64,000 nt of DNA from Amycolatopsis solani (GCF_033441515.1 NZ_JAWQJT010000003.1:124001-188000); one strand, 5' to 3'. Positions 1 to 9,587 are shown, counted from the first letter of the stretch. The notes: generated by a model not told the origin, from the sequence alone. Translations and numbers: made by a program.

Positions 1-2300
1 TCGACCTCCGCGCGCAGGAAGTCGCGGTAGCGCGCGTACGCCGGGTGGACGACCTCCGCGAGCAACCGGTCGCGCTCGGCTTCGAAGCCTTCGACGGCCG
101 CGGTCGTGCCCACCTTGAGCGGATCCCGCTCCGGCGCGGCGAGGTAGCGGTCCAGGTACTCGGCGCCGACGCGCGCGAGGTACGCGGGCGGCACGAGCCC
201 GTCGGCGAGGCTCTCGCGCTGCCGCTCGGCCAGCGTCTCCAGGAACGACTCGATCCCGGCGAGCCGGGCCAGGTAGCCGCGTGCCTTCTTCTCGTCGTCC
301 AGCTTGTAGTACGGCAGGTACATCAGCAGTTCGAGCGCGGGCGCGGTGAGCCCGTCGCTGACCGCGATGTCGGTCGTGCGCGCGCCCAGCCTGTCGGCCT
401 CGACCTCGGCGGCGGCGATGACGACCTCGCGCGTGACGGCTTCTTCCGCGGACAGGCCGTCGGACGGCAGCGCCCGCGCGCGGGCCGCGAGCCCGGTGTA
501 GGAGGCCCGGAAGCGGTCCTTCGCGGCGCGGCTCTGGTCGGCGAGGCGGTCGTGGCCGCCGGGCAGCCCGAGTACCGACGGGCTCAGTGGCTCCTGCTCG
601 AACTGCAGCTCGACGAGCTCGCCCGCCAGTCCGCCGACGGTGTCGCCGTGCCCGGCCACCCACTCGTCGACGACCGAGGCGAGCACCGACAGCGGCAGCG
701 GGCCGCCGGCCAGGACGAGGTCGTGGAACGCCCGGACGTCGAACCGCGAGCCGAGCCGTTCGGTGGCGCGAGTGCGGTTCCGCTGGATCTCCAGCCGCCC
801 CACCATGTACGACAGCGCCTGGCCCGGCCAAGCGATGTAGCGGTCGACCTCGGACTCGATCTCGGGGCGCGCCTCCGGCGTGTGCGCCAGCAGGTAGTCG
901 ACGGCCTGCTGCCGGCTCCAGCCCAGCGCGTGCAGCCCGGTGTCGACGACCAGCCGTCCCGCCCGCAGCGAGTCGCCGGCCAGCATGCCGAGCCGGGCGA
1001 TGTCGTCGGAGTAGAGCCCCATCTCCTCCGCGAGGCGCTCGCTGTAGAGCCCCCAGCCCTCGATGTAGGCGGTGAAGCCGCCGATGCGGCGCAGCAGCGG
1101 CAGCTCGGTGAGCCCTTGGGCGATGCTGAGCTGGAAGTGGTGCCCCGGCACGGCTTCGTGGAACGCGGTCGTCTCGGCCATGTGCCGGAGCCGCTCGGTG
1201 GCCTCGTGGGTGTTCGCGAAGTAGATGCCGGGCCGGGAGCCGTCGGTGGCCGGGCGCAGGTAGTACGCCGCGGGCGCGCCGGGCGCGACCTCCGCCGGGA
1301 CCGCTTCGACCGTGCACTGCTGTTCGGGGATGCGGCCGAACCACTTCGGCGCTTCGGCGGCCGCCCGCGCGACGGCCGTGCGGGCGGTGTCCAGCAGGTC
1401 GTCGGCGCTGCCCCAGCGCAGCGCCGGGTCGGTGCGCAGGCGCTCGAAGATCTCGCCGAGGTCGTCGGTGCCGAACACCCGCTGCCCCAGCTCGCGGTAC
1501 TCGGCGGCGAGCGAGTCGATGACGTCGAGCCCGATCCGGTGCAGTTCCTCGGGCGTGTGCTGCGTGGTCGTGTGCATCCGCGCCAGGCGCCCGTACGTCT
1601 CGTCGCCACCCGGCAGCCACGACAGGCCGGGCCGGTCTTCGGGCCGCCCGTGCGGCTTCACCTCGTCGGCCAGGAACGCGCGGTACTCCGCGAAGGCCGG
1701 GCGCACGACGTCGGCGAGCAGCTCGTCCCGCCGTCGCTCGAAGTCCTCGTCCGGCGCCGGCTGGCGGCGCAGCGGGTCGGTCGCCGGGTCGGCGAGGTAG
1801 CGGTCGAGGTGGGCGACCGCGGCGTCGACCAGGTGGGCCACCGGGACCAGGCCGTCGGCGATGCCCTCGGCGTGCCGCCGGGCGGACTGGCGGAGGAACT
1901 CCGGGATGGCGGCGAGCCGCCCGAGCTGCGCCTCCGCGGCCTCGCCCGCGGTCACGGTCGTCATCGGCAGCACCATCAGCAGCCCGGCCGCGGGCCCGAT
2001 GGAGAGGTCGGTGACGGTGAACTCGGCCATCCGGCTGTCGGCCGACGCGATGCGGTTTTCGGCCGTGGCGATCAGCACCTCGCGGGTGACCCGGTCTTCG
2101 GCCGAGAGGCCGTCGCCGTCGATCGCGCGGGCGCGCTCCAGGAACTCCGCGAGCCGCGCCCGGAACGCGCGCTCGGCCTCGGCGGACTGGTCCGGCAGAC
2201 CGGGTTCCGCCGGGCGGATGCCCAGGAGCGCGGGCATCAGCGGATCGGCGGCGAACAGCGCTTCGACGAACTCGTCGGCGAGTTCGGTGACCGCGGTCAT
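1..2300 (-). CDS. tandem DUF885 protein (3' end outside window)
   Basis: The reading frame is open from ATG 2300 to the window edge, so the gene is partial at its 3' end. The first unit (roughly residues 1-570) is a complete DUF885 domain with the conserved histidine motif FHEAVPGHHFQ, which looks like a metal site. At about position 590 the same frame continues without a stop into a second copy of the N-terminal half: LSAEDRVTREVLIA in copy one matches LSAEEAVTREVVIA in copy two, and DGLVPVAHL matches DGLVPPAYL. I checked the frame by translating 301-620 by hand. DUF885 proteins are usually about 550-600 aa, so this is a duplicated, fused version. DUF885 members are thought to be secreted or cytoplasmic metallopeptidase-like proteins, but the function is not established. 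No signal peptide is obvious. Confidence 0.88.
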   Translation of the reverse strand, partial: MTAVTELADEFVEALFAADPLMPALLGIRPAEPGLPDQSAEAERAFRARLAEFLERARAIDGDGLSAEDRVTREVLIATAENRIASADSRMAEFTVTDLSIGPAAGLLMVLPMTTVTAGEAAEAQLGRLAAIPEFLRQSARRHAEGIADGLVPVAHLVDAAVAHLDRYLADPATDPLRRQPAPDEDFERRRDELLADVVRPAFAEYRAFLADEVKPHGRPEDRPGLSWLPGGDETYGRLARMHTTTQHTPEELHRIGLDVIDSLAAEYRELGQRVFGTDDLGEIFERLRTDPALRWGSADDLLDTARTAVARAAAEAPKWFGRIPEQQCTVEAVPAEVAPGAPAAYYLRPATDGSRPGIYFANTHEATERLRHMAETTAFHEAVPGHHFQLSIAQGLTELPLLRRIGGFTAYIEGWGLYSERLAEEMGLYSDDIARLGMLAGDSLRAGRLVVDTGLHALGWSRQQAVDYLLAHTPEARPEIESEVDRYIAWPGQALSYMVGRLEIQRNRTRATERLGSRFDVRAFHDLVLAGGPLPLSVLASVVDEWVAGHGDTVGGLAGELVELQFEQEPLSPSVLGLPGGHDRLADQSRAAKDRFRASYTGLAARARALPSDGLSAEEAVTREVVIAAAEVEADRLGARTTDIAVSDGLTAPALELLMYLPYYKLDDEKKARGYLARLAGIESFLETLAERQRESLADGLVPPAYLARVGAEYLDRYLAAPERDPLKVGTTAAVEGFEAERDRLLAEVVHPAYARYRDFLRAEV

Positions 2301-2440
2301 GGGCAGGACCCCCAGTTTCGTTCGGTGTCTCGCCGGTGACCCTAACGGAGAGCACCGACAAGAACGCGGCGCATTTCGCCGGGGGCGGACAGCCTTCGGC
2401 ACGGCCGGACGGGCGAAGCGGTAGCGTTCCGGGAGTGGCC

Positions 2441-3418
2441 GTGACCGATCCCGTGGATACCCGCCTGCTCGCCGCGCTCGCCGAACTCGGCAAGGCCGCG
2501 GTGCACGAGCTCGCGGCCAAGGTCGGCATGGATCCCCGCGAGGTCGCCTACCGGCTGGTCGCCCTGTCCGGCAGCGGGCTCCCCCTGCTCGTCGGCGTCG
2601 AGAGCGACCCGCAGGGGTTGCGCGCGGCCATCGCCGGCGCCCCGCCGTCGTGGGCGAACCGGCCGCCGCCGCAGTACCCCGCCGCGCCGCCGTCGCAGCC
2701 GATGCCGCAGCAGCCGCCGCCGATGCCGCCCCCGGTCCAGGGCACGCCTTCGGGTCCGTACAACGTCCAGGGCGCGCCTTCAGGGCCCTACAACGTCCAA
2801 GGCTCGCCCTCGGGTCCGTACAACGTCCAGGGCACGCCGTCCGGGCGGTACCCGGGCCCGCCGCCGCGCCCGCCGCAGCCGCCGCGCCCGTTCACGCCGC
2901 CCGCGCCGCCGCTGGACCCCGCCGTGAGCACGTGGGGACTGCCGCAGACGGCGTCGTGGGCCCGCGGCGACGAGCCGGTCAAGCCGGCCGGGACGGGCAA
3001 GCGCGGCCGATCCGGCGAGGTCATGGAGACCCAGGGGCTGGAGGGCGAGCAGCTGTCGGTGCAGCTCCTGGAGGTCCAGGACCCGGCGGACTACCTGTTC
3101 AGCGCGGCCGGCTACCGCCTCGAGGACGGTGAACGCGCGGTCGTCGTGCACACCGAGATCACCAACCGCGGGTCGATCCCGTTCGCGTCGCTGCCGGACA
3201 ACTACCTCGAGCTGCTCGCCGCCGACGGCACCGCGATCGGCAAGGCCCCGGTGTCGCTGACCTCGCGGCCGCCGCACAAGATCGGCGTCAAGCCGGGCGA
3301 AACGCTCGGCGGGCACACGGTGTACGTCCTGCCGGACGCCACCCGCGTGGTGGCGGTGCGGTGGAGTCCGCGGCCGGAGCCCGACGAGCGCACGCTGACC
3401 TGGACGATCGAGGACTAG
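2441..3418 (+). CDS. winged-helix/proline-rich repeat protein of unknown function
   Basis: Three parts are visible. Residues 1-60 resemble a small winged-helix domain ([31 protein letters not shown] read in two pieces). Next comes a Pro/Gln-rich linker with four copies of a ten-residue unit, [10 protein letters not shown]. The C-terminal domain of about 130 aa has beta-rich character and the phrase [11 protein letters not shown], like DUF4352-type immunoglobulin-fold domains. There is no transmembrane segment. GTG 2441 is chosen because GGGAG lies five bases upstream. GTG 2435 is also in frame and possible. The stop overlaps the stop of the convergent pseudouridine synthase in a shared CTAG. 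I do not recognise the family. Confidence 0.75.
   Translation: MTDPVDTRLLAALAELGKAAVHELAAKVGMDPREVAYRLVALSGSGLPLLVGVESDPQGLRAAIAGAPPSWANRPPPQYPAAPPSQPMPQQPPPMPPPVQGTPSGPYNVQGAPSGPYNVQGSPSGPYNVQGTPSGRYPGPPPRPPQPPRPFTPPAPPLDPAVSTWGLPQTASWARGDEPVKPAGTGKRGRSGEVMETQGLEGEQLSVQLLEVQDPADYLFSAAGYRLEDGERAVVVHTEITNRGSIPFASLPDNYLELLAADGTAIGKAPVSLTSRPPHKIGVKPGETLGGHTVYVLPDATRVVAVRWSPRPEPDERTLTWTIED
2735..2854 (+). repeat. four 30-bp tandem repeats inside coding sequence
   Basis: Four units begin at 2735, 2765, 2795 and 2825 and encode VQG(T/A/S)PSG(P/R)Y(N/P). The DNA copies are nearly identical, which suggests recent expansion or slippage within the proline-rich linker. Confidence 0.9.
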
Positions 3419-4344
3419 TAGCTCTCGTCCCGCAGGATTTCGAGGGCCTTCGCCAGGTCTTCCGGGTACTCGGACTCGAACTCGACCCAGCGGCCGTCCG
3501 CCGGGTGGGCGAACGCCAGGGTCTTCGCGTGCAGCCACTGGCGGCTCAGGCCCAGGTGGCGGGCCAGCACCGGGTCCGCGCCGTAGGTCAGGTCGCCGAC
3601 GCAGGGGTGCCGCAGGGCCGAGAAGTGGACGCGGATCTGGTGCGTGCGCCCGGTTTCGAGCTTGATGTGCGCCAGCGACGCCGCCCGGAACGCCTCGACC
3701 ACTTCGTAGTGCGTCACGCTCGGGCGGCCGCCCTGGACCACCGCGAACTTGTAGTCGTGGCGGGGGTGGCGGTCGATCGGGGCGTCGATCGTGCCGCGCG
3801 TCGGGTCCGGGTGGCCCTGGACGATCGCGTGGTAGCCCTTGTCGACCGTGCGCTCCTTGAACGCCCGCTTCAGCACCGTGTACGCGTGCTCGCTCTTGGC
3901 CACCACCATCACGCCGGTCGTGCCCGCGTCGAGCCGGTGCACGACGCCCTGGCGCTCGGCCGCGCCCGACGTCGCGATGCGCAGGCCGGCCGCGGCGAGG
4001 CCGCCGACGACGGTCGGGCCGGTCCAGCCCGGGCTCGGGTGCACCGCGACGCCGACCGGCTTCGAGATCACCACGATGTCGTCGTCGTCGTGCAGGATCT
4101 TCATGCCTTCGACCGGCTCGGCGACCACCTCGACGGGGTTCGCCGGCTCCGGCAGCGTGATCTCCAGCAGGCCGCCGCCGGAGAGCCGGTCGGACTTGCC
4201 CGCGGGACGGCCGTCGAGCAGCACGTCGCCGGCTTCGGCGAGCTCGGCGACGACCGTGCGGGACAGGCCGAGCAGCTTGGCGAGGCCGGCGTCGACCCGC
4301 ATCCCGTCGAGCCCGTCGGGCACCGGGAGCATCCGCGAGCTCAC
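3415..4344 (-). CDS. rluD: RluA/RluD-family pseudouridine synthase
   Basis: This 309-aa protein has an N-terminal S4-like RNA-binding domain (about residues 15-65) and a RluA-type catalytic domain. The motif HRLDAGTTG carries the catalytic aspartate at about residue 139, and the motif [12 protein letters not shown] lies further on. It isomerises uridines in rRNA, by family most likely large-subunit positions as RluD does. GTG 4344 overlaps the lspA stop as GTGA, so the two genes are translationally coupled. The lspA-rluD pair is a common actinobacterial arrangement. The exact target uridine cannot be read from the sequence. Confidence 0.9.
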   Translation of the reverse strand: MSSRMLPVPDGLDGMRVDAGLAKLLGLSRTVVAELAEAGDVLLDGRPAGKSDRLSGGGLLEITLPEPANPVEVVAEPVEGMKILHDDDDIVVISKPVGVAVHPSPGWTGPTVVGGLAAAGLRIATSGAAERQGVVHRLDAGTTGVMVVAKSEHAYTVLKRAFKERTVDKGYHAIVQGHPDPTRGTIDAPIDRHPRHDYKFAVVQGGRPSVTHYEVVEAFRAASLAHIKLETGRTHQIRVHFSALRHPCVGDLTYGADPVLARHLGLSRQWLHAKTLAFAHPADGRWVEFESEYPEDLAKALEILRDESY

Positions 4345-5003
4345 GCCTGCTCCTCCGGCCCGGTGACCTTCTTCTTGTCCTTGGTCGACGTGCCGTCGTA
4401 GTCCTTGCCCAGCAGGGACAGCAGCACGATGAGCGCGCCGCCGACGCAGATCGCCGAGTCGGCGATGTTGAAGATCGCGAAGCCCTTGCCGTTCGGGGCG
4501 AACGCCGAGATGAAGTCGACGACGTGGCCCTGCAGGCCGCCGGGCGCGCGGAAGATGCGGTCGGTCAGGTTGCCGGTGGCGCCGGCGAGCACGAGCCCGA
4601 GGCCGATCGCCCAGCCGATCGAGCGCAGCCGCCGCGACAGCCAGATGATCGCGATGACGACGGCGAGCGCGACCAGCGCGAGCACCCACGTCATGCCGGT
4701 GGCCATCGAGAACGCGGCGCCGGGGTTGCGGATCACCTGCAGGTAGATGAGCCCGCCGAGGATCTTGACCGGCTCCTTGCCCTCCAGGTTGGCGGTGACC
4801 AGGTTCTTCGTCACCAGGTCGATCGCCCAGAACACGACGGCGATCGCGAACACCCAGCCGACCCGCCGCTTGGGCAGCAGCGGTTTCGCCGGGACCTCGG
4901 GGTTCTCCAGGGCGTCGGCCGCCTGGTCTGGCACCGCTTCTTCGGGCGCGGCGGTGTCGGGTTCGGAACGGCTGGGCTCGGTGCTCACCGGTCCATTGTC
5001 CAC
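4341..5003 (-). CDS. lspA: signal peptidase II (prolipoprotein)
   Basis: This integral membrane aspartyl peptidase cleaves signal peptides from diacylglyceryl-modified prolipoproteins. Four hydrophobic segments span about residues 48-195. The two catalytic aspartates sit in GNLTDR (D148) and FNIADS (D182), both in the family context. At 220 aa it is longer than the usual 160-170 aa because of a charged, disordered N-terminal extension of about 45 residues. GTG codons inside that extension could be the true start. It overlaps the downstream rluD-type gene by four bases. Confidence 0.95.
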   Translation of the reverse strand: MDNGPVSTEPSRSEPDTAAPEEAVPDQAADALENPEVPAKPLLPKRRVGWVFAIAVVFWAIDLVTKNLVTANLEGKEPVKILGGLIYLQVIRNPGAAFSMATGMTWVLALVALAVVIAIIWLSRRLRSIGWAIGLGLVLAGATGNLTDRIFRAPGGLQGHVVDFISAFAPNGKGFAIFNIADSAICVGGALIVLLSLLGKDYDGTSTKDKKKVTGPEEQA

Positions 5004-5011
5004 GGCGCTGG

Positions 5012-5626
5012 TCAGGCGGTGTCGCGGCGGTGCCGGAGCAGAACGGCGAAGGCGGCGGCGAGCAGCAGGATCGCCGACAGCAGCACGCCGACGAGGTCCG
5101 CCGAAAGCACGACGGCGAGCACCGCGAAGCCCGCGGCGGCGCCCAGGACGACCCGGCTGCGCTCATACGCGGCGAGCACCAGCAGGCCGAGGGTGGCCAG
5201 CAGCGGGCCGCGCAGCCCGTCCCCGAGCCGGAACTGCCAGGACCCGACCAGGTCGAGCAGCGGGACGGCGAGCAGCGCGGCGACCGCGGCGAGCACGAAC
5301 CGCCCGGTGCGGGCGGGCCGCAGCGCGAACCAGTACCAGACCGCGGTGCCGGCGAGGACGACGCCGAGCGCGACGAGCCAGGCCGGCCCGTCGGGCAGGC
5401 CCGCGCCCGCCGCGTAGTAGGTGTCCTGGGTCAGGAACTGCGGCGCCGGGTAGCCCGTGCCGCCGACGCCGCCGGTGCCGAGTTGCTGCTCCAGCGGGCC
5501 GAAGGAGTAGTTCACGGAGTCGCCCTCGGCCGGGCTCCGGCCCAGCAGCAGCCGCACCGCCGCCATGCCGATCAGCGCGAATCCCAGCAGGGCCAGCGGA
5601 AACCAGTAGCGCGGTCCTCTCCCCAT
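5012..5626 (-). CDS. polytopic membrane protein of unknown function
   Basis: This 204-aa protein has about five predicted membrane helices: near residues 8-28, 83-102, 108-125, 140-155 and 160-195. The loop between helices one and two (about residues 30-80) is Gly/Tyr-rich and would be extracytoplasmic. No enzymatic motif is visible. It lies 8 bases upstream of lspA on the same strand, so co-transcription is likely. The family is not recognised. Confidence 0.75.
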   Translation of the reverse strand: MGRGPRYWFPLALLGFALIGMAAVRLLLGRSPAEGDSVNYSFGPLEQQLGTGGVGGTGYPAPQFLTQDTYYAAGAGLPDGPAWLVALGVVLAGTAVWYWFALRPARTGRFVLAAVAALLAVPLLDLVGSWQFRLGDGLRGPLLATLGLLVLAAYERSRVVLGAAAGFAVLAVVLSADLVGVLLSAILLLAAAFAVLLRHRRDTA

Positions 5627-5642
5627 CGGGCCAGGCTAGCGC

Positions 5643-7001
5643 TCAGCAGAAGGGCGGGAGCTCCCGCGGGTCGCCGACCGGGGCCCAGCGGCCGTCCACC
5701 TTCGCGTACTCCCAGTCCGCCCCGCGCGCGACGATCCGGCGCAGCGCCAGCAGCACGCGGTCGACGTGCTCATCGGTGCTGCCCAGGCCGAGGCTGACGC
5801 GGATCGCCTGCTGCCCCTCGCCGCCGGCGACGGCGATGAGGCGCTTGGCCGCGATGTGGGCGCAGAAGGCGCCGTCGCGCACGCCGATGCCGTACTCGGC
5901 CGACAGCACCGCCGCGAGCCAGCCCGGGTCGAAGCCGGCGACGGTGAAGCTGACGGTGCCGACGCGGTCGACCGGCGCGTCGAACAGGCGCAGTTCGGCG
6001 CAGCCCGGGATGCTTTCGAGCCCCTTGCGCAGCCGGGCGAGCAGGGCCTGTTCGTGCGCGACGACGGCGTCCCAGTCGCGGGACAGGGTCTCGCACGCGA
6101 CGCCGAGCGCGTACACGCCGACGGTGTTGGGCGAACCGGCTTCGTGGCGCTCCGGCCCGCTGTTCCAGACGACGGCGTCTTCGGTGACGAGCTTGGTCGC
6201 CCCGCCGCCGGCGAGGTACGGGCGCGCGGCGCGCAGCCAGTCGGCGCGGCCGATCAGCGCGCCCGCACCGAAGGGCGCGTAGAGCTTGTGACCGGAGATG
6301 GCGACGTAGTCGACGTCCAGCTCCCGGATCGAGATCCGGCGGTGCGGCGCCAGTTGCGCGGCGTCGAGGGCGATGCGGGCACCGTGCTTCCGCGCCACGG
6401 CGGCGATTTCGGCCACCGGGAGCAGCTCGCCGGTCACGTTGGACGCGCCGGTGACGACCACGAGCCGGGGCCCCTGCGGGGAATCCGCCAGTGCTTCGTC
6501 CACAGCGGACACTGCCGCGAGGCGCGTGCGCGGGGTCGGGATCCGCCGGACGTTCGGGCCCTGCCACGGCAGCAGCGCGGCGTGGTGCTCGGTGTCGAAG
6601 ACGACGACCGTGGTGTTGCGCGGCAGGCTGCGGGCGAGCAGGTTGAAGGAATCGGTGGTGTTGCGGGTGAACACGACGGTGTCGGTCCGGCGGGCGTCCA
6701 CGAACCGGCGCAGCACGTCGCGGGTGCGCTCGTAGAGCTTGGTGGAGACCTGGGAAGCGAAGCCGGCCCCGCGGTGGACGCTGGCGTACCAGGGCAGGAA
6801 CTCGTCGACCTTCGCGCGGACGGCGTCGAGGCAGGGGGCGCTCGCCGCGTGGTCGAGGTTGGCGTAGCCGACCGTCCCGCCGGTGACGAGCGGGACCCGC
6901 AGCGACGCGCCGGCGACGGTGGGGATGCCTTGCGGGGCAGGGGTTTCGACGGGCGTCGTGCGGCGATCGGCGACGCTGGTGCGGTCGATGGCGAGGGTCA
7001 T
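5643..7001 (-). CDS. class V aminotransferase / cysteine desulfurase-like PLP enzyme
   Basis: This 452-aa fold-type I PLP enzyme has the family landmarks: DTEHHA (about residues 136-141), LDAAQ (213 region) and the Schiff-base lysine in SGHKLY (K239). It therefore resembles cysteine desulfurases and selenocysteine lyases. It ends in a single Cys (PPFC). ATG 7001 follows a strong AGGAGG at 7009-7014. The leader carries a SAM-IV riboswitch and a hairpin that overlaps the ribosome-binding site, so expression should fall when S-adenosylmethionine is abundant. That points to sulfur or methionine metabolism rather than general Fe-S assembly, because no isc/suf partner is nearby. The substrate is not determined. 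Confidence 0.88.
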   Translation of the reverse strand: MTLAIDRTSVADRRTTPVETPAPQGIPTVAGASLRVPLVTGGTVGYANLDHAASAPCLDAVRAKVDEFLPWYASVHRGAGFASQVSTKLYERTRDVLRRFVDARRTDTVVFTRNTTDSFNLLARSLPRNTTVVVFDTEHHAALLPWQGPNVRRIPTPRTRLAAVSAVDEALADSPQGPRLVVVTGASNVTGELLPVAEIAAVARKHGARIALDAAQLAPHRRISIRELDVDYVAISGHKLYAPFGAGALIGRADWLRAARPYLAGGGATKLVTEDAVVWNSGPERHEAGSPNTVGVYALGVACETLSRDWDAVVAHEQALLARLRKGLESIPGCAELRLFDAPVDRVGTVSFTVAGFDPGWLAAVLSAEYGIGVRDGAFCAHIAAKRLIAVAGGEGQQAIRVSLGLGSTDEHVDRVLLALRRIVARGADWEYAKVDGRWAPVGDPRELPPFC

Positions 7002-7011
7002 CGGGGTGCCT

Positions 7012-7040
7012 CCTCGGCGGTCCGGGGGACCCCGGCGAGG
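7012..7040 (-). promoter_or_regulatory. ribosome-binding-site sequestering hairpin
   Basis: CCTCG (7036-7040 read on the minus strand) can pair with CGAGG (7012-7016). An inner stem GGTCC/GGACC is nested between them. The outer stem takes up half of the AGGAGG at 7009-7014. This is a plausible translational expression platform for the upstream SAM-IV aptamer. The pairing is read by eye and not folded computationally. Confidence 0.5.
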
Positions 7041-7076
7041 GGCCCGCGCTTGCCCGTCGCGGGACGCGACCGGCCC

Positions 7077-7158
7077 GGTCTTCACCCGGGGCACCCCACC
7101 GCGGTAGGAGGGTTGCCGGCCAGCAAGCCGGGGCTTAGCGCTGGCACTCATGACCTGG
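7077..7158 (-). promoter_or_regulatory. SAM-IV riboswitch aptamer
   Basis: On the minus strand the leader reads GGTCATGAGTGCCAG, then a conserved CCCCGGCTTGCTGGCCGG-type hairpin, CAACCCTCC, and finally GGGGTGCCCCGGGTGAAGACC. The terminal GGTC and GACC close the element. This matches what I know of the actinobacterial SAM-IV class, which senses S-adenosylmethionine upstream of sulfur-metabolism genes. It sits about 75 bases before the start codon of the class V PLP enzyme. Confidence 0.9.
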
Positions 7159-7228
7159 CACAGAAGGTAACCGACAACGCGTCGTGCGGCCAACCCCCGG
7201 CTCACATTCTGAGACGCCGCTCACAACG

Positions 7229-7879
7229 TCACAGTTTGGCGCGGAACCGCCCCGGCAGCTGCGTCACGGCGTCGTCCGCGAGGTGCGTCGCGGTGCCCTG
7301 GTACTGCTCGGCGCCCGCCGTGAACCGCCAGCCGCCCAGGGATTTGCCGTCCACCGGCTCGCCATACGCGGTGGCGAGGGTGGTCGAGACCGCGCCGAAC
7401 GCGACGCCGTCCCAGTTCGCCGCCGGGGCGTCCGGGAGGGTCCAGAGCGTGAAGTGGACGTGGGCGCCCGTGCTGGAGCCGCCGCACGGGAGCGCGTTGC
7501 CGGTCGAACCGAGCACCGCGCCGGGCTCGACGTGCTCACCGTCGGTGACCGCGATGCCCTCCATGTGGTAGTAGCCAGTCCGCCAGCCGCCCGCGTGGTC
7601 GATGGTCACCCAGTCGCCGCCGGCGCAGTGCTGGAGGTGGACGGTGCCGGCGAGCGGCGCGCGCACCGTGCGGTCGGCGGGGCTGAAGTCGATGGCGTTC
7701 TTCACGCCGGTGCTGCCGTCGTCGGAGTGGATGCCGGCCGAGTAGACCTGCTGGCCCGCCTTGAACGGCAGGGCGAGCGCCGGGAACGGGGCCACTGCGG
7801 CGGTCGCGGCCGGCGCGCCGAGCAGTCCGAGAGCGGCGGTGATCGTGGCGGCCACGGCCGCTCGACGCAGTTTCGTCAC
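7229..7879 (-). CDS. secreted M23 peptidase, LasA/beta-lytic type
   Basis: This 216-aa protein has a clear Sec signal peptide (residues 1-28, ending ATAA). The zinc-site pattern fits LasA-type M23 enzymes: H51 and D64 are separated by 13 residues in HSDDGSTG...AIDF, H105 lies in YYHM, and H140/H142 form HVH. LasA uses His23, Asp36, His81, His120 and His122, so both the order and the spacing match. Such enzymes cut glycine-containing peptide bonds in peptidoglycan or other proteins. A pro-domain is not evident: only about 20 residues separate the signal peptide from the catalytic domain. The start is ATG 7879. Confidence 0.88.
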   Translation of the reverse strand: MTKLRRAAVAATITAALGLLGAPAATAAVAPFPALALPFKAGQQVYSAGIHSDDGSTGVKNAIDFSPADRTVRAPLAGTVHLQHCAGGDWVTIDHAGGWRTGYYHMEGIAVTDGEHVEPGAVLGSTGNALPCGGSSTGAHVHFTLWTLPDAPAANWDGVAFGAVSTTLATAYGEPVDGKSLGGWRFTAGAEQYQGTATHLADDAVTQLPGRFRAKL

Positions 7880-7886
7880 CCTGTGT

Positions 7887-7944
7887 GCCCCTTTGGCTCA
7901 GGTGTTCACCCATTCGAATGAGCGCACATTAAGCCAAAAGGGGC
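7887..7944. repeat. inverted repeat upstream of the M23 gene
   Basis: GCCCCTTTGGCT (7887-7898) is complementary to AGCCAAAAGGGGC (7932-7944) with a single bulged base. It lies 8 bases before the peptidase start and could be a leader hairpin or an operator. I could not match it to a known riboswitch. Confidence 0.6.
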
Positions 7945-8011
7945 AGAGAGGGAAGATCAAGTGAGATTTTTGTGAGGCGCTCTGGAGTACGCGATCAGCG
8001 AGCCGGCCCCG

Positions 8012-9490
8012 TCAGTGACCCGACTCGCCCCGCCAGCGGGCCAGGCGCCCGGCCCGGTCGACCGCGCGCAGCCGGCGTTCGACGGCGTCGCGCACCACCG
8101 ACGTCGTGACCACCAGCAGCTGGTCGTGCTCCTGCAGGCGGCTGGTCTTCTGCGGGGTGAAGCTCGCGCCTTCGCGCACGACCAGGCTGACCGTCGCCCC
8201 GACCGGCAGGCGCAGCTCGGACAGGTACACGCCGTGCAGCTTCGACCCGGGCTGGATGCGCACCTGCAGCAGCTCGGCGCCGAGCTCGTCCAGCGGCGCC
8301 GAGTCGACCTCGATCTCGTGCGCCTCGGACTTCTTCGCCAGCCCCAGCCAGCGCGCGAGCGGGCCGAGCGTCGCGCCCTGCAGCAGCGTCAGCACGATGA
8401 CCAGCACGAACACCGCGTCGACCAGCCGCTGGGCGCCCGGCACCCCCTGCGACAGCGGGATCATCGCGAGCACGATCGGCACCGCGCCGCGCAGCCCGGC
8501 CCACGACAGGAACGCCTGTTCCCGCCACGGCAGCCGGAACGGCAGCATCGACAGCACGACGGAGATCGGCCGCGCCAGCAGCAGCACGACGGCGCCCGCG
8601 ACCAAGCCGGGCACGATCGCGTCGAGCAGCCGGCCCGGCGAGGCGAACAGGCCGAGCAGCACGAACAGCCCGATCTGCGCCAGCCAGCCCAGCCCTTCGG
8701 CGAAGGACAGCGTGTCCGAGCGGTGCGGCAGCCGCGAATTGCCGAGCACCAGCGCGGCGACGTAGGTGGCGAGCAGCCCGGACGCGTGCAGCAGCTGACC
8801 GGACGAATACGCCACGACGCACACCGCGACCGTGGCCAGCGGGTACAGGCCGGTCGCCGGCAGCGCGGCCCGGCGCAGCGCGATCCCGCCCACCCAGCCG
8901 AACGCGAGGCCGATGCCCAGGCCCGCCGCGAGTTCGTAGACCGCGAGCAGCGGCAGCGACCAGTCCACAGTGGTGCCTTCGGCCAGCACGACGACGGCGA
9001 TGTACGCCGGCGCGTCGTTGATGCCCGACTCGAGCTCGAGCGCGCCGGTGAGCCGCTTGCCGATCCCGGCCGTGCGGAGCACGGAGAACACCGCGGCCGC
9101 GTCGGTCGAAGCGAGCACCGCGCCCCACAGCAGCGCGATCCGCCAGTCGAGGCCCAGCAGCCAGTGCAGGGCCGCGCCGGTGACCGCGACGCTCACCACG
9201 ACGGCCACTGTGGACAGTGCGATCCCGATGCCCAGCGCGGGTTTCACCGCCGACCACCGCGTGGTCAGCCCGCCTTCGGCGAGGATCATGACGAGCGCGG
9301 CGAGGCCGAGCGACTGGGTCAGCTCGGGGTTGTCGAACCGGATGCCGAAGCCGGCTTCGCCCAGCAGCACGCCCATCGCGAGGTAGAGCAGCAGCGAGGG
9401 CAGGCCGAGCCGGATCGAAACCCGCACGGCGAGCACGGAAGCGAGCAGCACCACACCGCCGACGCCGAGCAGCACGGGAAGCTGGTCCAT
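8012..9490 (-). CDS. CPA1 cation/proton antiporter with RCK_C domain
   Basis: This 492-aa protein has about 12 membrane helices (residues 5-385). It carries the CPA1 motifs ASTDAAAVFS (exchange-site aspartate region) and WAGLRGAVPIVLA. Residues from about 395 onward form a soluble TrkA_C/RCK_C domain (PGSKLHGVYLSELRLP). That architecture is typical of NhaP2/CvrA-type K+(Na+)/H+ antiporters gated by ligands at the RCK domain. It stands alone on its strand, about 100 bases from the neighbouring regulator gene. Ion selectivity cannot be told from sequence. Confidence 0.92.
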   Translation of the reverse strand: MDQLPVLLGVGGVVLLASVLAVRVSIRLGLPSLLLYLAMGVLLGEAGFGIRFDNPELTQSLGLAALVMILAEGGLTTRWSAVKPALGIGIALSTVAVVVSVAVTGAALHWLLGLDWRIALLWGAVLASTDAAAVFSVLRTAGIGKRLTGALELESGINDAPAYIAVVVLAEGTTVDWSLPLLAVYELAAGLGIGLAFGWVGGIALRRAALPATGLYPLATVAVCVVAYSSGQLLHASGLLATYVAALVLGNSRLPHRSDTLSFAEGLGWLAQIGLFVLLGLFASPGRLLDAIVPGLVAGAVVLLLARPISVVLSMLPFRLPWREQAFLSWAGLRGAVPIVLAMIPLSQGVPGAQRLVDAVFVLVIVLTLLQGATLGPLARWLGLAKKSEAHEIEVDSAPLDELGAELLQVRIQPGSKLHGVYLSELRLPVGATVSLVVREGASFTPQKTSRLQEHDQLLVVTTSVVRDAVERRLRAVDRAGRLARWRGESGH

Positions 9491-9587
9491 GCCGCCTCCC
9501 TCCCGAGTGCCGTGGGGCCCTCAGAATAGTGAAGCGGTCGGGTTAACTCGTTCGTGTACCGCTGCCGGATGCCGGCGACCCGGTGTG

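Noticed and set aside
45..2339. 764-aa plus-strand reading frame
   Set aside because: It is antisense to the DUF885 gene, Arg/Gly/Val-rich and without domains. GC-rich codon bias keeps the opposite frame open.
7880..7985. possible ydaO (cyclic di-AMP) riboswitch before a cell-wall peptidase
   Set aside because: The conserved ydaO segments are missing; only a simple inverted repeat is seen.
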